A DNA stretch of 64,000 nt from JBGQBN01 sp041494805 (GCA_041494805.1 JBGQBN010000008.1:45335-109334), one strand, 5' to 3'. Shown: positions 25,348 to 32,931, counted from the stretch's first letter. Program-made: numbers and translations. Notes: generated by a model not told the origin, from the letters alone.

Positions 25348-25839
25348 GTGGCGGAGGTGGTGGTGTTGCAGGTTGGAGAGATGGCACTCGATTTTGACCT
25401 GCCAGTCCTGATCGGTGGAGTCAAGAAGCGGTTTCGGCTCGGCGAGCACCGTGGCAAGCAGAACGTCATCCTGGCCTTTTACCCGCTAAATTGGGAACCA
25501 GTCAGCGCGCAGCAGATGGTGGCCTACCAGGTGGAGCGGGAAAAGTTTTTGGCGCTACAGGCGGAAGTCGTGGGCATCAGCGTGGATTCCATCATGAACA
25601 CCACCGCCTGGGAGCGTGAGATCGGGCCCTTCGATTACCCGCTGTGCAGCGATTTCTGGCCGCACGGTGAAGTCAGCCGGAAGTATGGAGTGTTGCGCGA
25701 AGCTGAGCCGTTTGCCGGAGCCAGCGAGCGCGCGGTACTCGTAATCAGTAAGTCCGGCAGAATCGAGTTCAGCAAAATTTATCCCGTGAGCAAAGTACCC
25801 GACCTGCAGGAGACACTCGGAGCGCTGCAGGCTTTATAG
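25348..25839 (+). CDS. Peroxiredoxin-like (AhpC/TSA) protein lacking the peroxidatic Cys
   Basis: Thioredoxin-fold protein of the AhpC/TSA family, 163 aa: VILAFYPLNWEPVSAQQM (residues 40-57), FLALQAEVVGISVDSIMN, WEREIGPFDYPLCSDFWPHG, VSRKYGVLRE and AVLVISKSGRIEF. Family members carry Cys in the position after PV (PVC), which attacks peroxide; here the codon at 25504-25506 is AGC, giving Ser53. The only nearby Cys is in PLCSDFWPHG (residue 96), not a usual catalytic position. The N-terminus is uncertain: GTG 25348, or GTG 25363 just after GGAGG at 25353-25357. The protein may be inactive as a peroxidase or act by another chemistry. Confidence 0.85.
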   Translation: MAEVVVLQVGEMALDFDLPVLIGGVKKRFRLGEHRGKQNVILAFYPLNWEPVSAQQMVAYQVEREKFLALQAEVVGISVDSIMNTTAWEREIGPFDYPLCSDFWPHGEVSRKYGVLREAEPFAGASERAVLVISKSGRIEFSKIYPVSKVPDLQETLGALQAL

Positions 25840-25862
25840 CCGAACGAGGCCCCAGGAACCCC

Positions 25863-28031
25863 ATGAAAGTTGTCTTAGCGATTCTCCTTATCCTTGCTCT
25901 TTCCAGCATGGTTGGAATGTCCACGTCGGCCGCGCCTGCGGGTGACGCTAACTCCCCCACGATTTCCGGGTTCCGCAGGTCAGCGGACGAAACCGCACGG
26001 GAATCCCGCTTCCTTGCCGTGCCCGATCCCAAGCTGGCGGAAGAACACCTGCGCATCCTGACTCAGGCGCCGCATATGGCAGGCACGCCCGAGGACAAGG
26101 CGACGGCGGAATATGTGGCACGGAAATTCCGCGAAGCTGGACTGGAGACCGAGATCGTCGAGTATCGCGTCTGGATCAACTATCCGGGAGAAGTCAGCGT
26201 GGATGTGACCGCGCCTTCGGGCGTGGCCATGCACGGTCCTACACGCGAACACGTTGACGGAGATTCCTATCAGGCTGACCCCAGGGTGGTGATGCCCTAC
26301 AACGGCATGTCGCCTTCAGGCGACGTCGAGGCGGAAGTCGTCTACGCGAATTACGGGTCGCCAGAGGATTTTCAGAAACTCGAACAACTAAAGGTAGATG
26401 TGCGCGGCAAGATCGTGCTGGTGCGTTACGGACAAAACTTCCGCGGCGTAAAAGCGTTCGTAGCACAGGAGCATGGGGCGGCGGGAGTGATTATTTACTC
26501 TGATCCGGCTGACGACGGCTGGCATCGCGGCGATAAGTATCCCGTGGGCCCGTGGCGTCCCGATACCGGTGTGCAGCGTGGTTCCATCGGCTACATGTTT
26601 CAGTTCGCGGGCGATCCAACCACGCCGGGAGTTGCGTCGCTGCCATCACTTCCGGATTCGAAACGCACGCCGCCAGAGCAGTCGGCGCAGATGCCGAAGA
26701 TTCCTACCACTCCGCTGTCTTATGCCGATGTGTGGCCGATCCTGGAACATCTGAGCGGGCCGGAGTCGCCGCGGGACTGGCAAGGCTCACTGCCCTTCAC
26801 GTACCACGTGGGCCCGGGCCCCGTGAAAGTGAAGATGCATCTCAAGCAGGACTACCAGTTCCGCACCATCTGGGACGTGATCGGGCGGGTGCGTGGCAGC
26901 CAGCTGCCCGACGAGTGGGTGGTGGCGGGCAATCACCGCGATGCCTGGGTGTACGGCGCAGTCGATCCCAACAGCGGCACGGCGGCGATGCTGGAGTCGG
27001 TGCACGGCATCGGCGAACTGCTGAAGTCGGACTGGAAGCCGAAGCGCACCATCATCTTCGGCAGTTGGGATGCGGAAGAAGAGGGCCTGATGGGATCTAC
27101 CGAGTGGGGGGAGCAGCATGAGGGTGAACTGGCTAATGCTGTTGCTTACTTCAATATGGACGTGGCGGTTTCCGGACCGAAGTTCGGCGCGTCTTCGGTG
27201 CCCAGCCTTAAACAATTTCTGCGCGATGTGACCAAGACGGTGCCCAGTCCCAAGGGGGGCACGTTATACGAGGCATGGCACAAGGCCAACCAGCCCGGCG
27301 GGGGCTCTGGTCAGGAGCCAACCGAGGCCATCGGCGACACCAGGCGCATCCCGGCGGCGCAAGCGATGGGTGACGTGCCGGTAGGAGACCTAGGCAGCGG
27401 GTCGGACTATACCGTCTTTCTGCAGCATGTGGGTGTGCCTTCGACCGACGTGAGCTCGACGGGGTCCTACGGCGTGTATCACTCGGTGTTCGACAACTTC
27501 AGCTGGTTCAAGAAATTCGGCGATCCCGATTTCACCTATGAGCAGCAGATGGCGCGCGTGTTTGGGCTGGAGGTCATCCGCATGGCAGAGGCCGACGTCC
27601 TGCCCTACGATTACGAAGAATACGCCAAAGAAATTACCGCCTACATCGATGCAGCTAAGAAGAAGGCCGACGCAGGATTCGGCAGCCAGTCTCCCAGCTT
27701 CGCGGAAGCGGCCGAGGCGGCGCATCACTTCAAGCGGGCAGGGGCGAAGATTCTGGCTCGGCAAAAGAACCCGCCGAACGATCCCGGTAAACTGAACCAA
27801 GCTTTGCGCGCGGCTGAGAGCGCTCTGTTGATTCCTGAGGGATTGCCGAATCGTCCCTGGTATCACCACGCGATCTACGCTCCCGGGCAGTACACGGGAT
27901 ATGCGGCGGTAGTAATTCCAGGGGTAAACGAGGCCATCGACAAGCGAGACCTCGACCGCACCCGGCAGCAGATCACGGCGCTGGCGGCGGCCCTGGAGCG
28001 TGCGGCCAAAGTGCTGGAGAGCTACCGCTGA
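25863..28031 (+). CDS. Exported M28 zinc carboxypeptidase, PSMA/transferrin-receptor-like
   Basis: Signal peptide at 1-23, then a PA domain inserted in the peptidase fold (KVDVRGKIVLVRYGQNFRGV), the M28 catalytic part and a TFR-dimer-like C-terminal domain. Zinc ligands of the NAALADase family are visible: His358 in AGNHRDAWV, Asp368 in VDPNSG, Glu406 next to catalytic Glu405 in SWDAEEEGLMG, Asp433 in FNMDVAVSG and His540 in YGVYHSVFDN. The 722 aa length suits glutamate carboxypeptidase II homologues, which release C-terminal acidic residues. Expected to work in the periplasm or outside. It lies 23 bases after the peroxiredoxin-like gene. Confidence 0.93.
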   Translation: MKVVLAILLILALSSMVGMSTSAAPAGDANSPTISGFRRSADETARESRFLAVPDPKLAEEHLRILTQAPHMAGTPEDKATAEYVARKFREAGLETEIVEYRVWINYPGEVSVDVTAPSGVAMHGPTREHVDGDSYQADPRVVMPYNGMSPSGDVEAEVVYANYGSPEDFQKLEQLKVDVRGKIVLVRYGQNFRGVKAFVAQEHGAAGVIIYSDPADDGWHRGDKYPVGPWRPDTGVQRGSIGYMFQFAGDPTTPGVASLPSLPDSKRTPPEQSAQMPKIPTTPLSYADVWPILEHLSGPESPRDWQGSLPFTYHVGPGPVKVKMHLKQDYQFRTIWDVIGRVRGSQLPDEWVVAGNHRDAWVYGAVDPNSGTAAMLESVHGIGELLKSDWKPKRTIIFGSWDAEEEGLMGSTEWGEQHEGELANAVAYFNMDVAVSGPKFGASSVPSLKQFLRDVTKTVPSPKGGTLYEAWHKANQPGGGSGQEPTEAIGDTRRIPAAQAMGDVPVGDLGSGSDYTVFLQHVGVPSTDVSSTGSYGVYHSVFDNFSWFKKFGDPDFTYEQQMARVFGLEVIRMAEADVLPYDYEEYAKEITAYIDAAKKKADAGFGSQSPSFAEAAEAAHHFKRAGAKILARQKNPPNDPGKLNQALRAAESALLIPEGLPNRPWYHHAIYAPGQYTGYAAVVIPGVNEAIDKRDLDRTRQQITALAAALERAAKVLESYR

Positions 28032-28113
28032 TAGAGAATGTGTGGCGCGGGCGCCCCTTCGACGGCGAAGAAGTTTCTCCCCACAGCGTGTAAAATATTG
28101 GGAGGAGTTGCGT

Positions 28114-28392
28114 ATGGCGGGAAAAAAGGAGCACGCGCACGAACTGATCGAGCGGTTGGCCCCGGGCCAGGTTTCGGCGGTGATTGGGATGCTGGAAGCC
28201 CTACTCGATCCCGTTTCCCGCGCGATTGCTAACGCTCCCATCGACGACGAACGACTCACGGCGGAAGAGGAAAAAGCGCTCGCGGAAGCGGGCCAATGGT
28301 CGAAGCATAACAAGGGCATTCCCCACGAACAGGTTCTGGCTGAACTCGGGGTCACGCAGGAAGAAATCGACCACTTCCCGGAACCCAAGTGA
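28114..28392 (+). CDS. Antitoxin of a RelE/ParE-type module (toxin split)
   Basis: A 92 aa protein: HELIERLAPGQVSAVIGMLE, DPVSRAIANAPIDDERLTAE and a Glu-rich helix followed by HNKGIPHEQVLAELGV. This layout (MLE-LLDPV-RAIANAP-DDE-LT-EEE plus a C-terminal HEEVLAxxG) is that of small antitoxins that precede RelE-like toxins. GGAGGAG at 28101-28107 lies six bases before the ATG, a strong ribosome binding site. Its TGA overlaps a GTG that opens a RelE-type frame, the classical coupled TA arrangement. The toxin is interrupted after about 26 codons (see the next entries). Confidence 0.8.
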   Translation: MAGKKEHAHELIERLAPGQVSAVIGMLEALLDPVSRAIANAPIDDERLTAEEEKALAEAGQWSKHNKGIPHEQVLAELGVTQEEIDHFPEPK

Positions 28393-28466
28393 AGCGGATC
28401 GTTTGGACCAATCCTGCCAGGACCGATGTCCGCAGCCTCAGCAAGCCCAACGCCATGCATAGTATT
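28389..28466 (+). pseudogene. 5' part of an interrupted RelE/ParE-type toxin gene
   Basis: A GTG overlapping the antitoxin stop (GTGA) opens VKRIVWTNPARTDVRSLSKP-NAMH, the start of a RelE-superfamily toxin of the KRIxWTxPAxxDVRxLxKPxAM type. After about codon 26 the homology ends and the frame runs to a TAG near 28554. The missing remainder is found in the same reading phase at 29013-29182. Confidence 0.75.
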
Positions 28467-28471
28467 AGTAA

Positions 28472-28738
28472 ATGGCCGACAATTCCAAGCCAATCGGGTT
28501 CTCTGGACATGCAAGCCAGCAGCTACGGTTTCGCGGGACGACCGAAGCCGAGGTAGATGCCGTGATCCGGACTGCACCCTGGCATCCCGCGGAAAGCGGC
28601 CGGATGGAGTACCGCAAAGACTTCCCCTTCGACGCCCTATGGAACGGCCGGCATTACGCGACTAAGCAGGTTCGGCCAGTCTTTGTTGAGGAGCCGAATG
28701 AGATCATAGTTGTGACCGTTTACGTATACTACTTCTAG
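28472..28738 (+). CDS. DUF4258-family protein, putative toxin of inserted TA cassette
   Basis: An 88 aa protein: IGFSGHASQQLRFRGTTEAE, DAVIRTAPWHPAESGRMEYRK and a closing beta strand RPVFVEEPNEIIVVTVYVYYF. This matches the DUF4258 pattern (xSxHAxxRxxxRGIxxxxV ... VVxVY), a family often paired with DUF2283 or HTH antitoxins and predicted to be an RNase-like toxin. There is no ribosome binding site; the ATG is only 5 bases after the point where the RelE-like gene is broken. Two bases separate its stop from the next gene's frame. Toxic activity is predicted, not shown. Confidence 0.75.
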   Translation: MADNSKPIGFSGHASQQLRFRGTTEAEVDAVIRTAPWHPAESGRMEYRKDFPFDALWNGRHYATKQVRPVFVEEPNEIIVVTVYVYYF

Positions 28739-28749
28739 GGGTGCGCGAC

Positions 28750-28962
28750 ATGAGGATCACCTACGACCAGAATGTGGATGCACTTTACATCCGCTTCAAA
28801 GAGACTACGGTTACGACGAAGCATCTGGGCGAGGGCATTGCCGCAGACTATGATGCCGATGGACATCTGGCAGGCATCGAGATTCTCGACGCCGTGAAAC
28901 GCCTGGGCGATCCCAGCGTGTTCAAGCGGGTCACGCTCGAAGATGTTGCGATTGCGCACTGA
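28750..28962 (+). CDS. DUF2283-family protein, putative antitoxin of inserted cassette
   Basis: A 70 aa protein with the DUF2283 signature: MRITYDQNVDALYIRFKET, EGIAADYDADGHLAGIEILD and VTLEDVAIA. ATG 28750 has AGGGG nine bases upstream; the GTG at 28741 would add three residues. It follows the DUF4258 gene at once, the usual order for these two families. The stop at 28960-28962 is 50 bases before the resumption of the interrupted toxin. Confidence 0.8.
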   Translation: MRITYDQNVDALYIRFKETTVTTKHLGEGIAADYDADGHLAGIEILDAVKRLGDPSVFKRVTLEDVAIAH

Positions 28963-29012
28963 GGTGCAAGGCGGACCATCTCGCCATCTCGCGTCGACGG
29001 CATGGCTGCAAA

Positions 29013-29182
29013 CTTTCCGCGTTGCATCGCTTTGCAGAATCGGGCGCGGGCGACGTGAAAGCTCTGCAAGGAAGAGAAGAACTTCGGCTGCGCATTAGCG
29101 ACTACCGGCTCTTCTTCGTCTGCACTGATTCCGAGACCATTGAGCTTCGCCGCGTTCGCCATCGCGGCGAAGCCTATCGCTG
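29013..29182 (+). pseudogene. 3' part of the interrupted RelE/ParE-type toxin gene
   Basis: From 29013 the frame reads LSALHRFAESGAGDVKALQ, then GREELRLRISDYRLFFV and IELRRVRHRGEAYR before TGA. This is the C-terminal two-thirds of a RelE-type toxin (ALHRFAEtGxGDVKAL, LRxGDYRxxF, xxxRxEAYR). It is in the same phase as the 5' fragment, and together they would make about 80-82 residues, the family's normal length. There is no start codon of its own with a ribosome binding site. Confidence 0.75.
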
Positions 29183-29195
29183 AGCCGCTAAGTCG

Positions 29196-29456
29196 TCATC
29201 TTTGCAGTCCGGGTGGTACGGCTGGTTTCTTTGCCCTCTTTTTCTTCTTAGCCGCACGCTTCCGTCGCACGGTCTTTTGGGCGTCTACCACGTCCTCGGT
29301 GGCGTCCTGCAGGCACTCGATTACAAACTCCAGTTGACTCAACTCCGAGAGCGCAGCCATCGCGTTGACTCGCGCGAGCAGTGCCGGCGAAATGCGGGCG
29401 TGGAGTTGGGATTTTTCTTCCCTGGAGTTGTCAGCGGAATCGTCGGTTTCATTCAT
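29196..29456 (-). CDS. Small Lys-rich protein, possibly ribbon-helix-helix
   Basis: An 86 aa protein. After an acidic N-terminus comes QLHARISPALLARVNAMAAL followed by SELSQLEFVIECLQDATEDV, a beta-strand-plus-two-helix pattern compatible with a ribbon-helix-helix fold. The last 25 residues are a basic tail with KRAAKKKKRAKK. A DNA-binding role is plausible. It sits next to the nested TA locus on the opposite strand. Confidence 0.5.
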   Translation of the reverse strand: MNETDDSADNSREEKSQLHARISPALLARVNAMAALSELSQLEFVIECLQDATEDVVDAQKTVRRKRAAKKKKRAKKPAVPPGLQR

Positions 29457-29819
29457 GGTTCCACCGGAAAAATAAGGCTTGTGGTGTTGCGAGCGTGTGC
29501 TATTCTGCTTTTGCCATTATTGCTCTGTTAGCTCTGTTTACTCTATATAGAGCAGATAAGGCAGACAAAAACGATACTCCTTGGTAAGACGGCTGTAAAC
29601 GGTCTGGTCGGGATTACCGGGGTGTTAACACGGGATAGGCGTGGAGGGTATACTTGGTTAGCGGGATTGACTCGCCATCTGTTGGTGGGTATGATTCCCG
29701 CCTTGCCTGTACTTCCTTCATCGCCGAAGGCCAGAGGAAGTGGCCGTTCGTCCAGAGCCGAAATCAGACGATTTTTGACAAGTTTGGTGCGGGATACGGT
29801 TAACCGTCCGCATCGAAGG
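29457..29819. other. AT-richer spacer upstream of the tRNA pair
   Basis: 363 bases with no convincing gene. It contains the palindrome CTCTATATAGAG (29541-29552) in an AT-rich stretch. Nothing else is recognisable. Confidence 0.5.
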
Positions 29820-29890
29820 TGGGCCCAGGAGGGGTCGATCCTCCGCGCTCCCGATTCAGAGTCGGGTGCTCTACGCTGAGCTATGGGCCC
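29820..29890 (-). tRNA. tRNA-Gln-like gene (anticodon CTG) with irregular D- and T-loops
   Basis: Reading the minus strand, a cloverleaf folds: acceptor GGGCCCA/TGGGCCC, D-stem GCTC/GAGC, anticodon stem CCCGA/TCGGG with loop CTCTGAA (anticodon CTG, Gln), T-stem GGAGG/CCTCC. Two oddities: the D-loop is only AGCGTA, lacking one of the invariant G18-G19, and the T-loop starts ATCGA rather than TTCGA. The CCA is not fully encoded (A then CCT). The stems are perfect, so either it works as a divergent tRNA or it is decaying. Confidence 0.7.
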
Positions 29891-29906
29891 GCTGGCAACA
29901 AACTGG

Positions 29907-30015
29907 TGGGCGTGATTGGAGTCGAACCAACGACCTCCGAGTTAGCAATTCGGTGCTCTTAGGGGCTTTGGAACTGATCAGGAACCGGACCCCGTCTCCG
30001 CTGAGCTACACGCCC
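29907..30015 (-). tRNA. Aberrant tRNA-like gene, anticodon GCT (Ser), 38-base D-loop insertion
   Basis: Minus strand: acceptor GGGCGTG/CACGCCC, D-stem GCTC/GAGC, anticodon loop TTGCTAA (anticodon GCT), variable loop AGGTC, T-arm GTTGG-TTCGACT-CCAAT. It lacks the long variable arm expected of a serine tRNA, being a type I tRNA in shape. The anticodon stem CCGAA/CTCGG has an A-C pair next to the loop. Between AGCGG and AGAGC of the D-arm, 38 extra bases (29960-29997) are inserted, including GGGG and CCCC blocks and TGATCA. It is a pseudogene, an intron-bearing gene or an unusual tRNA. Confidence 0.55.
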
Positions 30016-30116
30016 ATTAGTTTCATCTACAGCATCGGTTCTACTCCTGCGAAAAGTCAATCCCTCGGACTGTACTTATCAGGTTCTTTTCCTTACGAAG
30101 GCGACCGTCCGCGAAT

Positions 30117-31007
30117 TCAGACCGCGTTCCCAGGCTCCTTCAGCCAGGGTGCCGCGGCGCCATGTGCTTTCAGCCAGTCGGTCTCCGGCTTTGCAATGAG
30201 CCGGGCATTGCTGTAAGCACGGTCGAGGGGCAACACCGTGAATGCACGGTACGCCTCTGCTTCCCGTTCGACGACCAAAGCCAGGTCGGCACGACTCGGC
30301 TCGTTGAAGCAAAGTGGCAGCAGAAGCTGGATCCGGCCCGGCTCGGAACCTTCGTGCCCGAAGTAGAACTGGGGCACGGCGACCTTGTAGTTCATCTCAG
30401 CTCGCTTGCCCGCTTCCGCGACCGCACCCTGAAGCATCATCCGGCGGCGATGCGGGTTATCTCGAAGATCGGGTGGGTAACGATCGACATTTTCATCGAG
30501 AATGTGATCCAGATTCGGAATCAATTTCCATTCAGGGTCGTAGATCAGCTCGGCCGGCTTGTCAAAATACCTGGCTGCCCTTGGCTTAGCCCGGAAGAAT
30601 GCCAACCTTCTATCACTGTCGACGACCCAGTCCTTCAACACCCAAGGCTGCCGGGATGAATCGCGGTTTGCCTCAAAAAAGGCGCAGATTGCCTCGTAGT
30701 TCGGGGTGAAAAGGCCGGTATTGAACACTGCGACCTTGGCAGCTACTGAGTCGACGCCGCCTTCGATCTTCCTCTCGTGGAAGACCCTTTTGAATGTATA
30801 GCGCAGGTAGTTGCCAAGTATCCCATAGGGCTGAGCAGGGAGCTGCGCAGACTCGAAAGACCAGTCCTCCGGCTGTGCGCGGTCCGCGAGTTCCTTCAGC
30901 CGCGACTCGTAAGCCTTGCTCGCAGGGGTGTCTGCCCCGCGGGCTGGAATCCAAGCGAAATCAAAGAGGTTGTCGGTGGGAGTTGCGGAAAGGGGTGGTG
31001 TTGCCAT
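30117..31007 (-). CDS. DUF3825-domain protein, 296 aa
   Basis: The protein matches the DUF3825 pattern: PYGILGNYLRYTFKRVFHE (about residues 60-78), VAVFNTGLFTPNYEAICAFFE, YDPEWKLIPNLDHIL and an RIQLLLPLCFNEPSRADLAL core. No catalytic motif has been described for this domain as far as I know. It is soluble, with no signal peptide. It lies between the tRNA pair and thiC, and upstream on its strand is a palindromic element. Function unknown. Confidence 0.8.
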   Translation of the reverse strand: MATPPLSATPTDNLFDFAWIPARGADTPASKAYESRLKELADRAQPEDWSFESAQLPAQPYGILGNYLRYTFKRVFHERKIEGGVDSVAAKVAVFNTGLFTPNYEAICAFFEANRDSSRQPWVLKDWVVDSDRRLAFFRAKPRAARYFDKPAELIYDPEWKLIPNLDHILDENVDRYPPDLRDNPHRRRMMLQGAVAEAGKRAEMNYKVAVPQFYFGHEGSEPGRIQLLLPLCFNEPSRADLALVVEREAEAYRAFTVLPLDRAYSNARLIAKPETDWLKAHGAAAPWLKEPGNAV

Positions 31008-31207
31008 GTTTTTCCTCCGTTATTAAATGGCGGTACATAGTTAATCTGGCCGAGACTACTGAGTGCAACTGCGTAGTTAGGTTTGTCGATACGTAATTTT
31101 GCGGCCGCAGAAATTTTCCGAGGCCACGTCAATACCTTACTCCACTGCTTACGAAACCGCAACCGCCAGTCCATTGGTCCCCGGCGCAGGAATGCTCGCG
31201 CCACACG

Positions 31208-31247
31208 GCCGAGCTTCGCTCGGCAGGACAGCCGGGGGCGGCTGTCC
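31208..31247. repeat. Double palindromic extragenic element
   Basis: GCCGAGC-TTC-GCTCGGC (31208-31224, perfect 7 bp arms) followed one base later by GGACAGCC-GGGGGC-GGCTGTCC (31226-31247, perfect 8 bp arms). It lies just after thiC. Parts of it (CTTCGCTCG, GGCTGTCC) recur at 25083-25132. Confidence 0.8.
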
Positions 31248-31259
31248 CCACATGAGCAG

Positions 31260-32714
31260 CTATTTGAGCGAGACCAGCTTTTCCACCAGTTCTGAGTAGT
31301 CCTTCTTCTCCAGCCCGTGGACCTGTTTGTTGTAATCATCCACCTTGCTCGAATAATTCATGGAGCAGAACTTCGGTCCGCACATCGAGCAAAAGGCCGC
31401 TTCTTTGTAGTAGTCGTCGGGAAGAGTTTCGTCATGCATCGCGCGCGCGGTCTCGGGATCGAGTGACAGCGCGAACTGTTTTTCCCAGTCAAATTTGTAT
31501 CGGGCGTAGCTGAGAGCGTCGTCGCGGTCGCGGGCTCCGGGACGATGACGCGCCAGGTCGGCGGCGTGGGCGGCGATCTTGTAGGCGATGATGCCGTCTT
31601 TTACGTCTTTGTCATTCGGTAGCCCGAGATGTTCTTTGGGGGTGACGTAGCAAAGCATGGCGGCGCCGTGCCAGCCGATCATGGCCGCGCCTATCGCTGA
31701 CGTGATGTGATCGTAGCCGGGAGCAATATCCGTGACCAGCGGGCCCAGAGTGTAGAACGGCGCTTCGTAGCAGAGTTCTTTCTCTTTATCTACTTGCTCT
31801 TTGATTTTGTCGAGCGGGACGTGGCCGGGGCCCTCGATCATGACCTGCACGTCGTGCTCCCAGGCCTTCTTCGTCAACTCACCCAGGGTCTTGAGCTCAG
31901 CGAACTGGGCTTCATCGCTGGCGTCGGCAATGCAGCCGGGGCGCAGGCCGTCGCCGAGTGAAAACGAGACGTCGTGCTTGGCAAAAATCTTGCAGATGTC
32001 GTCGAAGCGCTCGTAGAGGAAGTTCTGCCTGTGGTGGTGGGCCATCCACTGGGCCAGGATCGCGCCGCCGCGGCTGACGATGCCCGTGATGCGCTTGGAA
32101 ATCATGGGCAGGTACTGGATCAGAACCCCGGCGTGGATGGTCATGTAGTCCACACCCTGCTCGGCCTGCTCTTCGATCACCTCAAGCATGACCTCGGCGT
32201 TGAGATCTTCAATTCGCTTTACCCGCGAGATGGCTTCATAAATCGGCACCGTGCCGATGGGCACAGGCGAATGGCGCAGGATGGCCTCACGGATCTCGTG
32301 AATGTTGCCGCCGGTGGAAAGGTCCATCACCGTGTCGGCGCCGTAGTGGACGGAGGTGTGCAGCTTTTTCAACTCTTCATCAATATTCGACGTGACCGCT
32401 GAGTTGCCGATGTTAGCGTTGATCTTGCACAGCGAAGCCACGCCGATGGCCATGGGTTCCAATTCCGGGTGATGGATGTTGGCTGGAATGATCATGCGGC
32501 CGCGGGCTACTTCATCTCGGACGAGCTCGACTGGGAGTTTTTCCCGGCTGGCCACGTAGGCCATCTCTTCGGTGAGGATGTCCTTGCGGGCGAAGTGCAT
32601 CTGAGAGAAATTGCCGTCCGCGGTTTGGGACCTGCGGCGGGCGATCCATTCCGCGCGGGGCTGGGGAACGCTGTGGCCGTTATTACCGTTATCAGGAGTG
32701 CTCTTGGGAGACAT
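31260..32714 (-). CDS. thiC: Phosphomethylpyrimidine synthase (thiamine HMP-P synthase)
   Basis: Radical SAM-type ThiC converts aminoimidazole ribotide to HMP-phosphate, the pyrimidine part of thiamine. Diagnostic blocks are NIGNSAVTSNIDEELKKL, GADTVMDLSTGGNIHEIR, VDYMTIHAGVL, SRGGAILAQWM, FSLGDGLRPGCIADASDEAQ, MIEGPGHVPLD and the C-terminal iron-sulfur motif CSMCGPKFCSM. At 484 aa it is the shorter bacterial form, lacking the N-terminal extension of E. coli ThiC. A -10 box at 32754-32759 would give a leader of about 33 bases. No other thi gene is in the window. Confidence 0.97.
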   Translation of the reverse strand: MSPKSTPDNGNNGHSVPQPRAEWIARRRSQTADGNFSQMHFARKDILTEEMAYVASREKLPVELVRDEVARGRMIIPANIHHPELEPMAIGVASLCKINANIGNSAVTSNIDEELKKLHTSVHYGADTVMDLSTGGNIHEIREAILRHSPVPIGTVPIYEAISRVKRIEDLNAEVMLEVIEEQAEQGVDYMTIHAGVLIQYLPMISKRITGIVSRGGAILAQWMAHHHRQNFLYERFDDICKIFAKHDVSFSLGDGLRPGCIADASDEAQFAELKTLGELTKKAWEHDVQVMIEGPGHVPLDKIKEQVDKEKELCYEAPFYTLGPLVTDIAPGYDHITSAIGAAMIGWHGAAMLCYVTPKEHLGLPNDKDVKDGIIAYKIAAHAADLARHRPGARDRDDALSYARYKFDWEKQFALSLDPETARAMHDETLPDDYYKEAAFCSMCGPKFCSMNYSSKVDDYNKQVHGLEKKDYSELVEKLVSLK

Positions 32715-32753
32715 GAACAGGCACCACCATCGCTGGGAGTTTTATTGAACTTG

Positions 32754-32759
32754 ATTATA
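32754..32759 (-). promoter_or_regulatory. Candidate -10 box (TATAAT) for thiC
   Basis: On the minus strand TATAAT lies 40 bases before the thiC ATG; TTGGGC 19 bases further upstream is a poor -35. The short leader leaves no space for a TPP riboswitch (about 100 bases). Confidence 0.4.
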
Positions 32760-32820
32760 CGCTGTGGTTCGGGAGGTGGCCCAAGGCCGGGGTCGGGCAG
32801 ACCGAACAGAAATCCTAACC

Positions 32821-32847
32821 ACAGAGGACGCTGAGGACACAGAGGAA
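32821..32847. repeat. Nine-base tandem repeat (ACAGAGGAC)
   Basis: Three units ACAGAGGAC, GCTGAGGAC, ACAGAGGAA in the spacer between thiC and the M13 peptidase gene. Confidence 0.75.
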
Positions 32848-32931
32848 TCTCAAGATGTTCCTAACCTTTGCCGCGCTTGCTCGTCCAAAGCTGCAGGGCT
32901 AGAATCACCAGTCTGTCTAACGAGGTCATCC

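Noticed and set aside
29866..30216. A 116-codon reading frame over the tRNA region
   Set aside because: It is the complement of the two tRNA-like genes, giving the familiar DWSRTNDL-type false peptide; no ribosome binding site or domain.
32764..32931. N-terminal extension of the M13 peptidase
   Set aside because: It would place 56 charged residues ahead of a clean signal peptide and crosses a repeat; ATG 32932 with GAGG is better.
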